This document shows, piece after piece, positions 23,173-38,000 of a stretch of DNA of 64,000 nt. The stretch is from Floccularia luteovirens (Eukaryota; Basidiomycota; Agaricomycetes; Agaricales; Squamanitaceae), in the NCBI GenBank assembly GCA_009739215.1, contig VSJF01000001.1, positions 1,612,001-1,676,000 on the forward strand, written 5' to 3'. Numbering within the stretch: the first letter of the stretch is position 1; each line of letters opens with the position of its first letter. A program made the translations under genes and the position numbers. The notes under the pieces were generated by a model. That model searched no databases, had not been told where the DNA came from, and saw nothing but the letters and a program-made list of their open reading frames with translations.

Positions 23173-26100
23173 ATGTGGTGGCTTGATCCTGGCAAGGAAG
23201 TGTTGAATGTCGTATGTGCTCTTCCGTCTGCTCTGATGTTCTTTTGAACAAACCCATGTCTATGTTGCCAGCTATTCAACCGAATTCTCGCCCCTTATGT
23301 GGAGAACCTAGATCTAAACCAAGTCAATTATGGTATAGGACAGGGCAAGTTGGCTACAGTCCCTCCTACGCGTTTTGCTTATTCTAAGTTTCTTAGGCCA
23401 ATTAACATTGAAAAACTTACGACTCAAGAAAGGCGCGTTGGACAAATTCCAATTGCCTGTGGATGTTCTTGAAGGTTCGAGGTCCTTATACACTCACGTT
23501 GCAACTTTTTGAACAAAATGCAGGACATCTCGGACAATTTACCCTATCACTTCATTGGATGAATCTGGGTAACCAACCTGTCGAGATTATGATCGAAAAC
23601 GTATACCTTCTTGTAGTGCCAACAGATAATTCAAGCGTTGATCCAGAAGAAACCGAAGCAAGGACTCAGGCAGCTAAAGCAGAACGACTAGAAAATGCGG
23701 AACTGTTACATATGCGTGGTCAAGCGGAATCAACGTCCGGTATTGTTCTGGTGATTGCCCCATCTCCATCTTTTATCTGATATATACTTTAGATGACAGT
23801 ACACAGACACAAGGGCTATGGCAGTCGTTGATTGCGAAAATCATTAATAATGTTCAAGTTACAGTCAAAAACATTCACATTCGGTATGAGGACAAAATGA
23901 GCGTTCCGGGTGTACGTGTTTTTGCAACCCGTGAATCCTGTCTCATAAATAACAGACCTTCTTAGCATCCGTTCTCAGCAGGAATTACGCTAGCTGGCTT
24001 CACAGCTGTGTCAGTAGACAGCGAATGGCACCCAGCTTTTATTGAGAGCAACGCAGGGGCCATTCACAAGGTTTGATTTTTGATATGCATACGATTGTGT
24101 TAATGATACTGTTTCTTAAGCTTGCTCAACTACAATCCTTGGCCGTATACTTCGACACAGATTCACCGAGCATGGCAGGATTGCCATCTGCGGACGGTAT
24201 CCAGAAGTTTTGCGCTATGGTAATACTCATGTTTCATCATATGGACTGCTCTTCTGACAATTACCACCAGATATCCACGGACAATGATGACAAAAAACAC
24301 CAGTACATACTCAAGCCTGTATCTGGAGAAGGAAGAGTGAGCGGTTAGTTACAGGCTGTGGGTTTCCAGACTTAAATTCTAGAAAAGGTGGTCGTAAACC
24401 ATAAGGTCGATCAAGATACCCCACGTTTTGATGTCCAGCTACTTTTTGATGAAATTGGCGTTTCAATTGATAATGATCAATACCGCGATGTTATCTCACT
24501 TGCAGACATGTACCATGTCTACTTGCGACAACAACAGGTAAAGCACTACATTTTATGGTCATATATACCCCTTAACCCAGACCACTAGTATCAAAAATAC
24601 CGTCCCTCAGAAGAGGATTTCCTCGCGAACCCTGCCAGTGCAAGACTAAGATTTGCTGGAAATGCGATTCTTGAAGGTGTGCGGGAAAGGAACAGGAAAT
24701 GGACATGGGATTATTTCGCACAACGAAGAGATGACCGGAATCAGTACGTTGAACTCTTTCAGAAGAAGGTCCTATCACCTCTTACAGGAACGGTGAGCTT
24801 CGAACGGAATATCGTGATTTTTTTCCCCTAACGATATGATCAACTACAAGGATTTAACCGAGTTCGAAGCATTAGAACAGAAGTTATCATATGAAGACAT
24901 CCGTTTTTACCGGTCCATTGCACGGTCTCGTCTTAAGAAGGATGCTGCTTTGCGCAAAAAAATTGAAGCTGAAAGGAATCGCCAGCCGCGTAAACAAGGG
25001 TGGACTAGTTGGTTGTGGGGATCCTCTGATGAAAATGTTCCGGAAGATCCTGCTTTCGGTGGCCCGATGACTGAAGAACAGCGGAAGCAACTATACGATG
25101 TCCTAGATTACGACGAGAAGACGGCTCTCACGGAGTCATTGCAAGCTCCACGCGATTCACTAAAAACTCGGATTACAGCAAAACTTAATAAAGGATCTCT
25201 CACTCTTCGAAATGATCCTCATGGCGCACAAGAAGATATCATATCTGTTGTATTCGATGTATTTCAAGCAACATTTATTCAAAGACCAGACAATTTCGAG
25301 GCGTCGATTTCACTCAATGGGTTGAGAGTTTTTGATGGCACAACCAAAAACAGTCTTCATCCTCAGGTTGTCCATGTCAAATTGGACAATACTGAAGATA
25401 CTTCTCAAGAAACTGGGATAACAGAACCGTTCTTTTTTGTGAAATTTGAACACAATCCACTTGACGATCGGGCTGATAACGCACTAACCATGCGAATGCG
25501 TCATATGGAAATAATTTACCACAAAAACTATGTGGAAGCTATCTACAAATTCTTCAAGCCACCTGCCAGTCAATTAGAATCAGTAGAAGCGCTATTAGTG
25601 AGCCTAATCGCATTTCACTCTCATGATCTAATCCGCTATGCCAGGATGTAGCTAGTCAAACGCTCGATGGCCTCCGGAAAGAAACGAGAGCAGGTCTAGA
25701 ATATGCACTCCAAACTCATAAAACCATTGACGTTCATATGGACCTCAACGCGCCGATAATTATTATTCCAGAAGAGTAAGTGCACCCAATTATCATACAG
25801 AATCTTCAATAATATTGTTCAGTGTTACAAAAACCGATTGCAAGCACTTAATCATCGATGCTGGTCACATAGCCATAGAAAGTGCTTTGGTGGATAAAGA
25901 AGCGATTAGGTTAATAAACCAGAAACGCAATCAGAAGTATACAGACGAAGACTACAAAAACCTAGAATCGATGATGTATGACAGGTTATCACTTCGTTTA
26001 CAGGATGCACAAGTATGTCCGACTCTCTATCTAAAGTGATGCATAATAAAACCCAATAATTGATGTTCTTAGTTTGTCATCGGAGATAACCTGAAAGCAT

Positions 26101-29100
26101 GCCGCGAAGCATTAACCTCGGATTCTGTCGATACGCTTCATTTGTTAGAAAGAATCAACATACATCTCCAAGTTGAGAAATCCATTGTTCCGACTGCGGT
26201 CAACCTCGCAAAATTCAAAATATCAGGCAATCTTCCATTTCTTCAGGTCAACCTATCCGACACCAAATACAAGTCCCTCATGCGTCTATTGGACGTTTGT
26301 ATCCCTGACTTTGAGGATGAGGAGCAGGAAACGCAAATCCCATACCACATATCACGCCCCCCTAATTTTTCGTTGGGGAAGGGTCTTTTTGGTCAGGCAG
26401 ATGCTGAATATAACGTCGAGGATAACGAAGATGTATCCGATGGAGTCGCTCGAGACTCATCAGCGTCTAGCACAAGTCTACTGTCAGTTTCTAGGGATAA
26501 GTCTACAGAGGTCAGCTAGTTGCATTCTTGAATCTACGAATCTTGAAAGATTTGCATTTATAGTACCTCGAACTACGACAGCACATATTCGAATTGAACT
26601 TCCAGGTTGGAAACCTGACAGCTTCATTATCAAAGTCCGGGTCAGATGGCGTCGAGACAGTACTTGGTGATGTCTGTTTGGAACAGTTTGCGCTGAACTT
26701 CACAATGGCGAAATACGACATGGAAGTTGGTATTCAACTCAGGTAAATTCACTACAGTATAAAGAATGCCACAACAAATTTATTTTTGTCTTAGATCGAT
26801 TTCAATGCATGTCAACCAACATGACTCTGAAAATATGGAGGTTATATCGTCTCCGACTGTTAACTCTGTTGAAGACACAAACCTTCTTACCATCGAATAT
26901 AAGAGAGTACGTCCAGAATCGCCTGAATATGCAACAGTCCATGCCAGCATCGAACAAAACATCGACATAAAAATATCAACACTTATATTCCGTGCTGCCC
27001 CAGAACCAGTACTCGCGGTATATGATTGGATCATGACCACTTTTGTGCAGGATACGACAAAAAGCCACCCTCCTACGTTAAATACAGATGAGCAAGGTAA
27101 TGTTGAAGATCAGCCGCCTGTCAACGAAGGCAGTCAGGGAATAATACGCGTGGTAATGAAATTAGAGAGTGTGCAAGGTTCGTAGGAATTAATTAGCGTC
27201 ATAACAATATTAACCACTCATCTACAGTTACCCTCATAAATGAATCAGTAGCGTTGGCAACTTTCTTCCTTTCAACAGCTGATGTCACTGTACTTGTGCG
27301 ACCAAGGACTATCTGTGTGACCGGAAGGCTCGGCAGTTTAGCTCTGAGCAATGACAACTCCTTGCTCGCTATACGAAAGGAGTTCAACCAGATGCTATCC
27401 ATCGAAGGGAGCAATTTTGCAGATTTCCGTTATCAGACATTCGATCCTCAAGATGAATCGTACTCTGGAGTCAAGTCATCTATATTCCTCGATGCCGCTT
27501 CTGTCAAATTCCAATTCCTTGAACAACCCCTCCATGACATATATCTCTTCGCCACGAAATTCGCAAAACTGAAGGGCTTGTATGACGCTGCGACCGAAGT
27601 TGCTGTTCAAAGCGCACCTAATATCGAACATATGCAATTCGAGATCTCAGTGAAGACTCCAATTGTTGTTTTCCCATCTGATCCCATACAATCCCTCAAT
27701 GTTCTCGTTATGCGCCTGGGTGAAATCAGTGCAAAAAATACAACCGAGTCTGTAGTCAATAAAATAACGGCCAGCCTACGCGGTATTCAGCTGGTTTCAA
27801 ACCTTTTGTATGACGAACAATTGTCATCACTCAAAATCATCGATGACATCGATATTACTGCGAATATAATTCAAACAAGTGGGATTAATAGAGATCGAGA
27901 TAGCGACTACCCCAATACCCAGGTAACTGTCGTCCAAGCTGGTTGTAACAGGATTGTAAACCCTGAACATCACTTAACAGATTGTCGTGATGGTGTCTGA
28001 TATCAAATTACATTTAACCCAACTGCAATATGGCCTTTTGATGGAGCTAATGGCTTCTATAGTCCGGGTTTTCCCTCAAAACTCGGAATTATCTACAACG
28101 GTACCTCAGGATAATCAACTCGGCTCCTCAACACCCCCGCTACAAGCAGATGAATCCCAACTGGTGAACCTTTCCCCAGAGATTACGACTGTCCCCTCAG
28201 AAAATACTCCCAGTTGGGCGGTACTTGACTTGGTGGTTTCTGTCAAAACCATAAAACTACACCTATACGACGCTCTGGCACTATCCGAGTCTTCGATAAA
28301 AGATCACGGTATTACCAGGCTAGCTTTGAATGACAATACGCTACGATTCAAGATGCTATCAAATGATGCTGGGGAAGCTCAAGTCATTGTGAAGTCTTTC
28401 ACAATGAGCAATACAAGACCAGGACCAACAAAGTTTCGCGAGATAATACCTGCTGTACAACATGACCGGAATCAGTTCATGCTTTTATATACTTTATCCG
28501 GATCAACAAACAAGTCTTCTGTGGCTGTTCTCACCATTGATTCTCCTCAAATCATATTCGCAGTCGACCCTGTCATTTCTTTGTTGGAATTCTTCAGTAT
28601 AAATACTCCAAAGAATAACACATCAGGCTTCCCTACAGACACCCCACCAACTGGAAACACTCATGCAGACGGTTCCTCAGCTGGCAAGTTAGATTTCCGG
28701 CTGGACTTGCATGATGTATCTATAAGTGTATTGGAGAATGACGCAGACTTAGAAACCCAGGCTATCAGATTATCTATTACACAAATTATGCTGTCACAAC
28801 AAGTAAGTGATCACAGAACGTTCTCGTCATTCCGTAACTTAAATGCTTTTAGGGCATCATGGCTCTTACAGTGAACAAATTAGGGATGTCGCTCATGCGC
28901 ATGGGCAAGAACGCGGAGAGTGTGCGATTCTTGGATGATATTGATCTTACTTTCTCACTCGATAGTCGGTCATCATCATCTCAGCAGCTGACAAACATCG
29001 AAGTTTCGGTTAAACCCATTATTTTTCGAGCCTCCTACAGAGATATCAATCTAATTACGTCAATCATTAATAAAGCGATCGAATTGTATGCAGAATCGCA

Positions 29101-32100
29101 GCACAGGCTCGGAATCGATGAAGAAACTGGCAGACAATTACCAGTTCCATCGAGTGATAACCGTAGAGCCGATAACACCTCACAGCAAGTCGGGAAATCA
29201 CGCGTGATGATGTCAAAAGAAATGGTGAGAATCTTGTAATAAGTATTATGAACAGTGACAAATCCTTTTCCAGTTCAAGGGTTCCTTCGATGGTTTTCGC
29301 CTCATTCTCATCGGGGACTTACATGAACAACCAATGCTCCATCTAAAACTTAAACCTTTCATTGTCGGTGCAAAAGATTGGTCTGGACAAGTAAGAAGTG
29401 CTCATTCTCCACGTTGGAAAATATTTATATATCATTTGTAAAGCTACATGCAACAACCACGATTGCAACACAAATAACATACTGGAACTTGATGAACTCT
29501 CACTGGGAACCATGTAAGCCGTTACGTCCTAACTTGTAATCACCAACTAATCTTCGACCTCTAGTGATTGATCCTTGGACGTTCACATTTACTGTACGCA
29601 TAGAAATTCTGATGCAAGCCTCTAACTCATTGAGACTAGGTTGCAAAACCCGATCCAATGGGCGGTTTTGACGTTATTCTATCCGCCAGAGAACGCCTTG
29701 ACCTGAACCTGTCAACTAATTTTGCAGAACTTGCGATGACCACCCTTAAAACATGGAGTAAGGAGGGGCAAACCGTTCTTCAAAAGTCCCGTGGGACATA
29801 TGCTCCTTATCGTATAAGAAATAAATCTGGGACACCAATTTTCGTGTGGTCTGATCCGGACAGTAATAGTAACGCCAAAGATATCGACGCCATCAAGATT
29901 CCAAATGAACAAATAATTGATTGGAGATTTGATGATTGGAAGACAATGCGAGAAGTGAGTCTACCGGTTATCATCATCTATCTCTCGCTATAACACTTAC
30001 ACTTGCTTCAGCATGTGTCGTCTGGTCAGGACAACATTGGCATACAATTTGTTGATAAACCATGGGAACCCCTGAGAGCTATACCAGTTGACCGAGAGGG
30101 AGAGTTTGTATATTCATTACGCCCGCGCACGGACAAGTACCCCAACCGTCTCCTTTGTGAAGTCAAAGTGGTTGACAACACCAAAATTGTAACAATACGG
30201 TCCACATATAAAGTCGAAAACCTTACCTTATATCCACTGGAGTTGATGGTTGTTGATGACACCGGTCATCCAATGTACTCGCTGGAAAAAATAGTTCCAG
30301 GTCAGGATTATTCGCTTCCAATTGAAGCTGTTACAAAGCACAGAATTCGGATCCAGCCCGATCGTATGTCATATTTCTATCTTCAATACTTTGTTCTCAA
30401 GTTATCCATAGAGGGATTCGGTTATAAATGGTGTCCCGCTATACGTTGGGAAGATCTGCTGTCGAAGAAGAGTTTCACACTCAAGTGCCCACATGCTGAT
30501 CCAAGCGAATCTGCTTTCCGCTTCCAGGTTTGGGTACAAACCGATGACGATACTGTGCGGTGCGATTCGGATATAACTCTGTACTACGTGCATCTGATGA
30601 TAACATTGGATATAGGAAATATCCCAAAATAACCCTCAAACTACGAGCTCCAATAGAGCTAGAGAACTTACTGCCGTATAATCTAGAGTATCGCATTTAC
30701 GACCGGAATACGGATCAAAATTGGAGGAGCTACCTGCGAAAAGGCGGTGTCATGCCGGTTCACTCTGTTGAACTTGGACATTTTGTTTTGCTCAACGTTT
30801 CTCTACAAGACACAGGTAAATCGATATCAATTGGTCCGCAATGACCTGTAACTGACGGTTAAACCAGTTTTCAAGCCTAGTGACTTCGCTATCATAAATA
30901 CAGATGGTCACTCAGATTTTGATACCGAGAACAAACTGACATTACGAGACCAATTTGACCGAAAATTGGATCTTGGGCTGAACTATGTGTAAGATAGATT
31001 ACGATACTTCCGATTGAAGTTCTGAATTAGTTGTAGGCGACATCCTGATTCTGGAGGGGCGTTCAAAGTCCAGATCTACAGCCCTTATATCATCGTCAAC
31101 AAAACTGGTCTTCCATTTTTCATTAAAGCAACCCGTACTTCCCGGGGTAGTCAAATAGAAGCCGCGGGGGACAAACGAATAGGTGATTATTCTGCTAATC
31201 AATGATTTTCAGAATCTAACGAATAGATAGAAATCTTATCAACTCCCACTCCATTCTGTAAGCCATTTTTTGTTCAATGAACGGTGCGCATATGCCGACA
31301 ATATTACGCTTCTAGTGCTTTCCCATCCTCACGCACAAACTCACGAGTTCATCTTTAAGATTGGTGATTCAACGTGGTCGAAGGTAAAGCAATTACCTTG
31401 ATATCATCCTTATTATTCATCTTTCCTTTAGGTGATATCCGTAGAAGCACCTGCAGCAGAGACGGCACTTGTAGTTGCTTCTCAGAAGCAAAAGACAGAT
31501 GAAATTCATACGGGCTTGTCATGGAGCGAAGGATTAGGAAAGTACAAGCTTACTAAAATCATAACTTTAGCTCCTAGGTTCCTCATAAAAAATAACCTAA
31601 CTGAAACAATTGCTTTTCGGGAACATGGCGTAGCTCCTCGAGAACGATCCGCAGTTAAACCGGGTGAAAGATGTTCGATTCAGGTAATTCGTTCAGGGGA
31701 CGAAAAGTTGCTGACTTTGGCATACCCTGGATTGAACACAAAATGGTACGCAACTAATACCAGCTAGCCCAGATTATACAGCTTCTAATGCTAAATAGGT
31801 CACAACCCATTAACATTGAAGATATTGGCACTGTACATTTTCGTTTACACCGCCAAGGTCACAAGGACTCCACTGATTTAGTTCGAGCTGATATCCGCAT
31901 TGATGGGTCTACTATCTTCATATTCCTATCGGCTCCAAGCGATGACTGGCCCTTTGGAATAGAAAACGAAAGCGATTATAATATTGAGGTTTGTCAGCAG
32001 GTAAGTAAGGTCCAATGTATATATGGGATTTTTAGATAAATTTTGGCGGCCAGGACGCAAATCAGGAACTCCAAGGACAGGACAAACCTAGACCAGTTTA

Positions 32101-34852
32101 TCCTCTACGATCACATTCCGTGCTGTCCTATGCATGGGATTACCCAGCCGCCAGGGATAAAAAAATTATGCTCACAATAAATGGCATACACCGTACAATC
32201 GATATTCTGGAAATAGGTGATCTCATGCCATTCAAATTTTCTGTAAGTTTCAAAGGAAAGATATTCTAATATTATGACCTCATCATTGTATCCAGGAAAA
32301 CCAAAGGACAAGGGCAGTGTCATTGGATGTCCGTGCGGATGGGCAAAAACAAGTTTTGAGGGTCACCAACTATAATCCCGAGAGAAGTTTATACAGACCG
32401 CGGAATCGGGGTAGTTCTCTCTCGGTCTCAAGACAAGACACTATCACAAGCAGTGTTACTACCGAAGCATTTGAAGCCATAACGGAAGAAGCTACCACGT
32501 CATGGTCAATCACAGTGGACCTTGCTGGGATAGGCTTGTCATTGGTCAACAAGAGACTGGTAGAGGTGATTTATGTAACTATGGACTCTCTGAAGCTTGA
32601 ATACACAAATAGCAATATTGCTCAAGCTGTGAACCTTTCTTGTGGTACACTCCAGGTCGATAATCAACTCCATGACGCTATCTTCCCTGTTATCCTCCAA
32701 CCTACCCCGATTTCCAAAGAAACTTCCGATGTCGGATCGTTACCAACTGTTCAAGCTTCCGTAATCTGGTTGAAAGATCAAGGTATTCTTCCAAACACTC
32801 GGAATCAACTTGCAGATCTGACAACATGGTATAGAGCATGGTGTACTTTTTGTCAAATATTGTTCCATTCTCTTGCAAGCACTGAATATTGAGGCCGATG
32901 AAGACCTTCTTTTTTCTATATATGAACTTACCCAGATCCAGGGTGCTTCATGGGAAGATACTTCTGAAGAGTTTGTGCCTGCTTATTGCAGCAAGGATGA
33001 CTCACTAATATATCTTTACTCCAGTGTACTTCTGCAGAACATAGATGACATTCCTGAACCTAGTCAATATGGTTCAGGACAGGATCTTTATTTCGAAGTT
33101 CTAGAACTACAGCCGATTAAACTTTCACTTTCCTTTATGAGAACAGAGCGGGTGAGCAGTGAAACAAAGTGAGACTTCTGAATTCTGTCATGACGATTGT
33201 ATTGTTGTATTGATGTGTCGTATTTTATAGATTGAGCATTCGAAATCCACTTGCTGTTATCGTAAATGCTTTGACTATGACAGTAGGCAACATCAATGAT
33301 GCCCCGCTTGAAATGAATGCACTTGCTATCAAAGACATGCGTCTTACAATGCCGGAGCTGCAAAGCAGGATGTTGTACCACTATCGACAAGATGTTTTGC
33401 GGCAGCTTTACAGAATACTTGGTTCTGCAGACTTCATAGGCAACCCTGTCGGGTTGTTCACAAATGTTAGCTCTGGTGTTGCCGACATTTTCTACGAGCC
33501 TTTCCAGGGTGTTGTTATGCATGGAAACAAAGAATTAGGCATTGGAATAGCAAAGGTACGGGACACTTCCCTTATTAGTCGAGAAAACCACTCAGTTCTT
33601 CCAGGGAGCGGCAAGTTTTGTGAAAAAAACTATTTTTGGTGTGAGCGACAGCATGACGAAGTTCACGAGTAGTGTTGGCAAAGGTCAGATTAGCTATACT
33701 TCATATGAAAGTTATTCTGATTTACCATCCACTTCATATCCACTTAAACAGGACTATCTGCCGCGACTTTTGACTCGGAGTTCCAAGCTCGGCGGAGGAT
33801 GACTCAAAGAAGGAATAAGCCTCGTCATGCTATGTATGCTTGTACTCTATAGTTCACGATCTTATCTAGGCTAACAACGTTCTTAGATACGGGGTAACAG
33901 CCGGTGGCGAGGCATTTGCTAGCAGTGTAACAAGTGCAATGGAGGGAGTTCTAGTGATTGTCATTTCAGCCTTATGGGTTTCGTGTTGCTAATACATTTG
34001 TAGATGAAACCTATTGAGGGGGCTGAAACGGAAGGTGCATTTGGGTTCTTCAAGGGTGTGGGGAAAGGAATTGTTGGGTGAGTTTATGCTCCTTTTATTA
34101 TCCAAATGGGTAACTGAAAATCCGTCAGAGCGGTTACCAAACCGGTCGTTGGAGTCTTTGATCTGGCATCGAATGTGTCTGAAGGTGAGCTTGTTAGATG
34201 TGACATACGATCTTGAAGCCTGAGACACGTGAAGGAATCCGAAATACAACGACAGTTTTCGACAATCCAGAGAGAGATCGTATTCGATACGTGCGTTCTT
34301 CTTTGACTCATTACCTCCGGTCATACTGACCAAACTGTTACCGGAAATCATAGCCAAGACCTGTACCTGCAGATGGCGTCCTCAGGGTAAGTTCATACAA
34401 AAGCTTGTATGCCCAATTAAATTAACGTTTTACAAAGTCGTATTCTTCACGCGAAGCTCTTGGACAGTATTGGATGAAGGACCTCAACAATGGCGCATAT
34501 GCACAAGAATCATATGTTGCTCACATCAGTAAGCACATTGACGTTCGATTTGAGAAACCCCAAAGGTCAAACTAGAGTCATAGATTCCCCTGGCGGAGAC
34601 AATGTTATACTGCTAACAACTTCATCAGTACTCTCATTCTGGTCTAAGAGGCTGCGTTTGGAATGGGAATTACCTTTCAGTCAAGTTCAAGGAGTTACCG
34701 TAGAGAATACGGGAATACGGTTTGCCCACAAAGCAGGAAAAGAACAAGACAAATTTGCTTTTATTCCTGACAAAACATCACAATCATGGTTCTTCAATCA
34801 GGTAGCTTTTGTTGTGAAGGCATTCAATGCACGTCGACGTATGGAGGTATGA
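23173..34852 (+). CDS. VPS13: VPS13-family bridge-like lipid transfer protein
   Basis: This is a giant lipid-transfer protein of membrane contact sites. The start MWWLDPGKEVLNVV precedes the chorein_N motif (RILAPYVENLDLNQVNYG, LTLRNLRLKK) and continues HLGQFTLSLHWMNLGNQP. Repeated beta-rich RBG segments make up the hydrophobic groove through about 29 kb. The SHR-BD/VAB region includes YRIRNKSGTPIFVWSD, DNIGIQFVDKPWEPL and GYKWCPAIRWEDLL, which in yeast binds organelle adaptors. The C-terminal ATG2_C/DH-like part has LGSADFIGNPVGLFTNVS, ADIFYEPFQGVV, GFFKGVGKGIVGAVTKP and VVGVFDLASNVSEG. A PH-like C-terminal domain ends ARRRMEV. There are dozens of short introns; I estimate about 3,200 aa. 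It acts in ER-vacuole, ER-mitochondria and prospore membranes. I see no break in the frame that splicing does not explain. Confidence 0.96.
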
Positions 34853-35093
34853 ATTCCAGGGAGGAGTGAAAGGACTAATTAGTAAAGAAAAATACGCATG
34901 TACTCCTTGGTTATCCTAAATGTATGTAAAAAAATCTCGGTGGTATCAAACTAGTCAGACTAAGTTGAGTAGTAAATAGCTAAACGAACGGATATCGATT
35001 GAATCGAAAGAAAGGTAAATGAATGAAAGTGTGATGAGAAGAAATCAAGAGGGATATATAACGAATATTTAAGGTTTTGAGTCTGCTGTGTTT

Positions 35094-38000
35094 TCACGCT
35101 GATCGGCCAGGATCTAAGCGAGTGGCAGTGGCAACGCTAGAAACACGCTCGCGATTCGCCATTGGGAAAGCTGGCTTGTTAATGTCCTCCTCTGTGTCGA
35201 TGTCTAGCGCTGTGTCGGGAGTATCCGCATCGTCTCTGCTAGCAAACGCATTCATATGTCCACGGCTTTCGAAGCTTCCGTAACTGCCTCTGGGACTTGC
35301 AGAGTATGCACTCTGGAAATCGGTGTCCGAGTCGTCAGTCCCTGGGATACCACCAGGCATAGATGTAGCAGCGAGCCGTGATGTTGGAGGTTTAGTGCGA
35401 GGTATAGCTTTGAGGGAAGGATTTGAAGGGATCTCGCGTAGCTTTGTCGAGGCCAGGGGGACTGATATGGTTGGTTCGTCATCATCGTCATGAATTTGGT
35501 CGTCTGAGATGTTCGTGGTCATGGTAGGTATAGCGGAGGTAGGAGAAATCGTAGAATCCATATCTGCAGTCTCTGTTGTGGAGGGTTCAACAAAGGTATC
35601 CCGAGTAGGGGTCTTATTCTCGGGATCTGTAGATACTATTGTGCTGGAAGCTACCGCTCCTGATCGAGTACGTATAGAGGGTGACGATGGTGACGGAGAA
35701 GCTGCCCCTTCCTCCGTACCAGCAGTTTGTGTAGAAGATGCTGTGCCACTTCGTGTGCGAGACTTGGCAGCTGGGGACTTAGCTGATGACCTGGAAGGCA
35801 AACGAGTACCACGATATGGTCTAGCACGCATTGGTGCTGCAGCTTCTGAGAGAGACTCTTCGCCACTCTCTTGCGTTGCTGTATGTGAGCGCCATTTAGG
35901 TCCACGGCGATCTGTTGCAAGTGCTGTTTCGAGCTGTACAAACAATAACGTCAACTTTACTTTTCTCTAAATATGCGATGGTGTATTTTATTACTAACCT
36001 TTTGTTGAATCTCGAGCACTTTTTGTGCGATCTTATCGCTCTTTTGGGAGATACCCTCGTCCACAGCGTTCATGCCATCCTGAGGTGCATCCATCTCTGA
36101 TGCGGAGAAACGTTTTTTTTTGGTCACCGTTGTTGGTGATTCTTGTTCATCTTCTTCCTTGATGGTATCGTTCATCAGCTCCTGCTTGTCAACTATCTCC
36201 GTCTCTACATTAGCCACCTCATCACCATAAGACTCTGCAAGGGTGGACTCAGTACCGAAGGATCGTAACAAGCGTGTTTTTGCAGTAGCATCACTAGGAC
36301 GACGAGAACGGGACGGACCCGATGCGTTCGACAGGCGACTCGCAGGTCTTGAGCTTCCATAGTCTGAATCATCGAGATCTACCGCCATTGATGCAAGGGC
36401 ACGTTCAATTTGTGCTTCGACCTCAGCAACCATTTCGGCACGCTCCTGTTCCATCTTATCCATGGTCTCTTTCATTTTTTGCAGTTCCGACATAGCTTCT
36501 TTGTGCGCAGTCTCAGTCTCTCTGAGCTCTGCACAGCAGTGAGCAACTTGTAATTATCAGCCAAAAAAATCACACTTACGGTTCTGCAACTTGGACTTCT
36601 CAGCAGCAGTTAGAGTGACGAGACCCGACAAACGTTTGGTTTCTCTTTGTTCTTTGTTGATTTTGGCTCTGAGTTGGTTGGCTTCAACACTGAGCTTCTC
36701 AGCGTATTGCTCGAAAGTCACAAACTTGTCCCTCCAAAGGTCTGACTCGGTCATTAAAAAGTTGAGTCTTCGGGATAAGCGGCCAATCTTTGTCTCTAGG
36801 TCGTCTCTAGCATCAACGAATGCGGTAGCCCGTTTACGAATGGAATGCTGAATAAGTTGCTCTGCTGCAGTCAATTGCGGTGGACGTCTTGTCGATCCGA
36901 ACATGCTGATGCGCTTCAATAAGGAAGGTTTCTTGAACTTTGAATCCAAACATGTCAGCCATACGCAAGTAGGCAGAAATGCAAAAAGATTTACCTTGTC
37001 CTGCAATACAATGTCAAAAGCCTGAATGATCCGAGTCGATTGCCACCAATCTGGCGGTTTAATCTGGTCAGCAACGGCAGCTGAAGACGCGCCTCGTTTT
37101 GCCTGGATCTTGCAAATTGGCCTGAAGCGTCCAGCAGGGAAGGCTTCTTTAAACTCACTAGCATGCATATTAACCTCAAGTCTCTTAGAATGAGAATCAT
37201 GTAGCTCACCTCGGGACAGAGTGATCCGGGTGATAGTGAGAATCAAAAGCAGCAAGGAGACGCTGTCTGTACTTGTCCCGCTGTTGCTTGGCCGAAACCA
37301 CACCTACGGGGGGTGATGGGCAACTCCTGCAGATATGTAAGTAGGTTTTCCGTATAAAATATACGAGTCAGAGTAGCTCACAAGTAGTTAATATCTCTGG
37401 AAGGATATTATTAAATTGCAATGTTACAAATATCGATAACCACTCACAAATCGCAAACACAGACTTCTGAGGCTGGTCTGACACTGTAACGAGCTTCTGT
37501 TGCAAGACCCATAATCCAAGGACCGGGATCATCGATATATATTTTGGCGTCACGAGAATGAACTGCAGGAAGTGCGATCCCATTCCAACCCCGAAGTTCT
37601 ACAAGATACTTTATGGTGGATACCGCAATCTAGAGCAAAAGAAAATTAATGATTGTGGACATGACATCACGATTGAAACATACACCCAACAAAGCGGGAT
37701 ACCGTGAGAAGAACAAAATACGTCCGGTGGGGGCCAATGCAATCTGGCAATGATTAAGTTGCACATTTCTGTAACAAAAATAAGAGAGTTACCTCGCATA
37801 TACTCAGGATATTATCAATATTAAGGCATTTAAAAAGTGGCCACATGGTGAAATTTGTGTCAACAAGACCACGACCAAAGTCCAGGCCGCCTGGAAAGCG
37901 GGCTATAACTTCCAAGTTTGACTCGCCTCCCTCATTCTTTGGGCTGGCATCGAGGCGAATAATATCACCTGCACGAGGGGCAGGGTGGGCAAGAATCTTG

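Noticed and set aside
35509..35970. Long plus-strand open frame opposite the DENN tail
   Set aside because: It is antisense to the Ser/Thr-rich tail, whose codon composition opens the opposite strand. There is no independent evidence of a gene.
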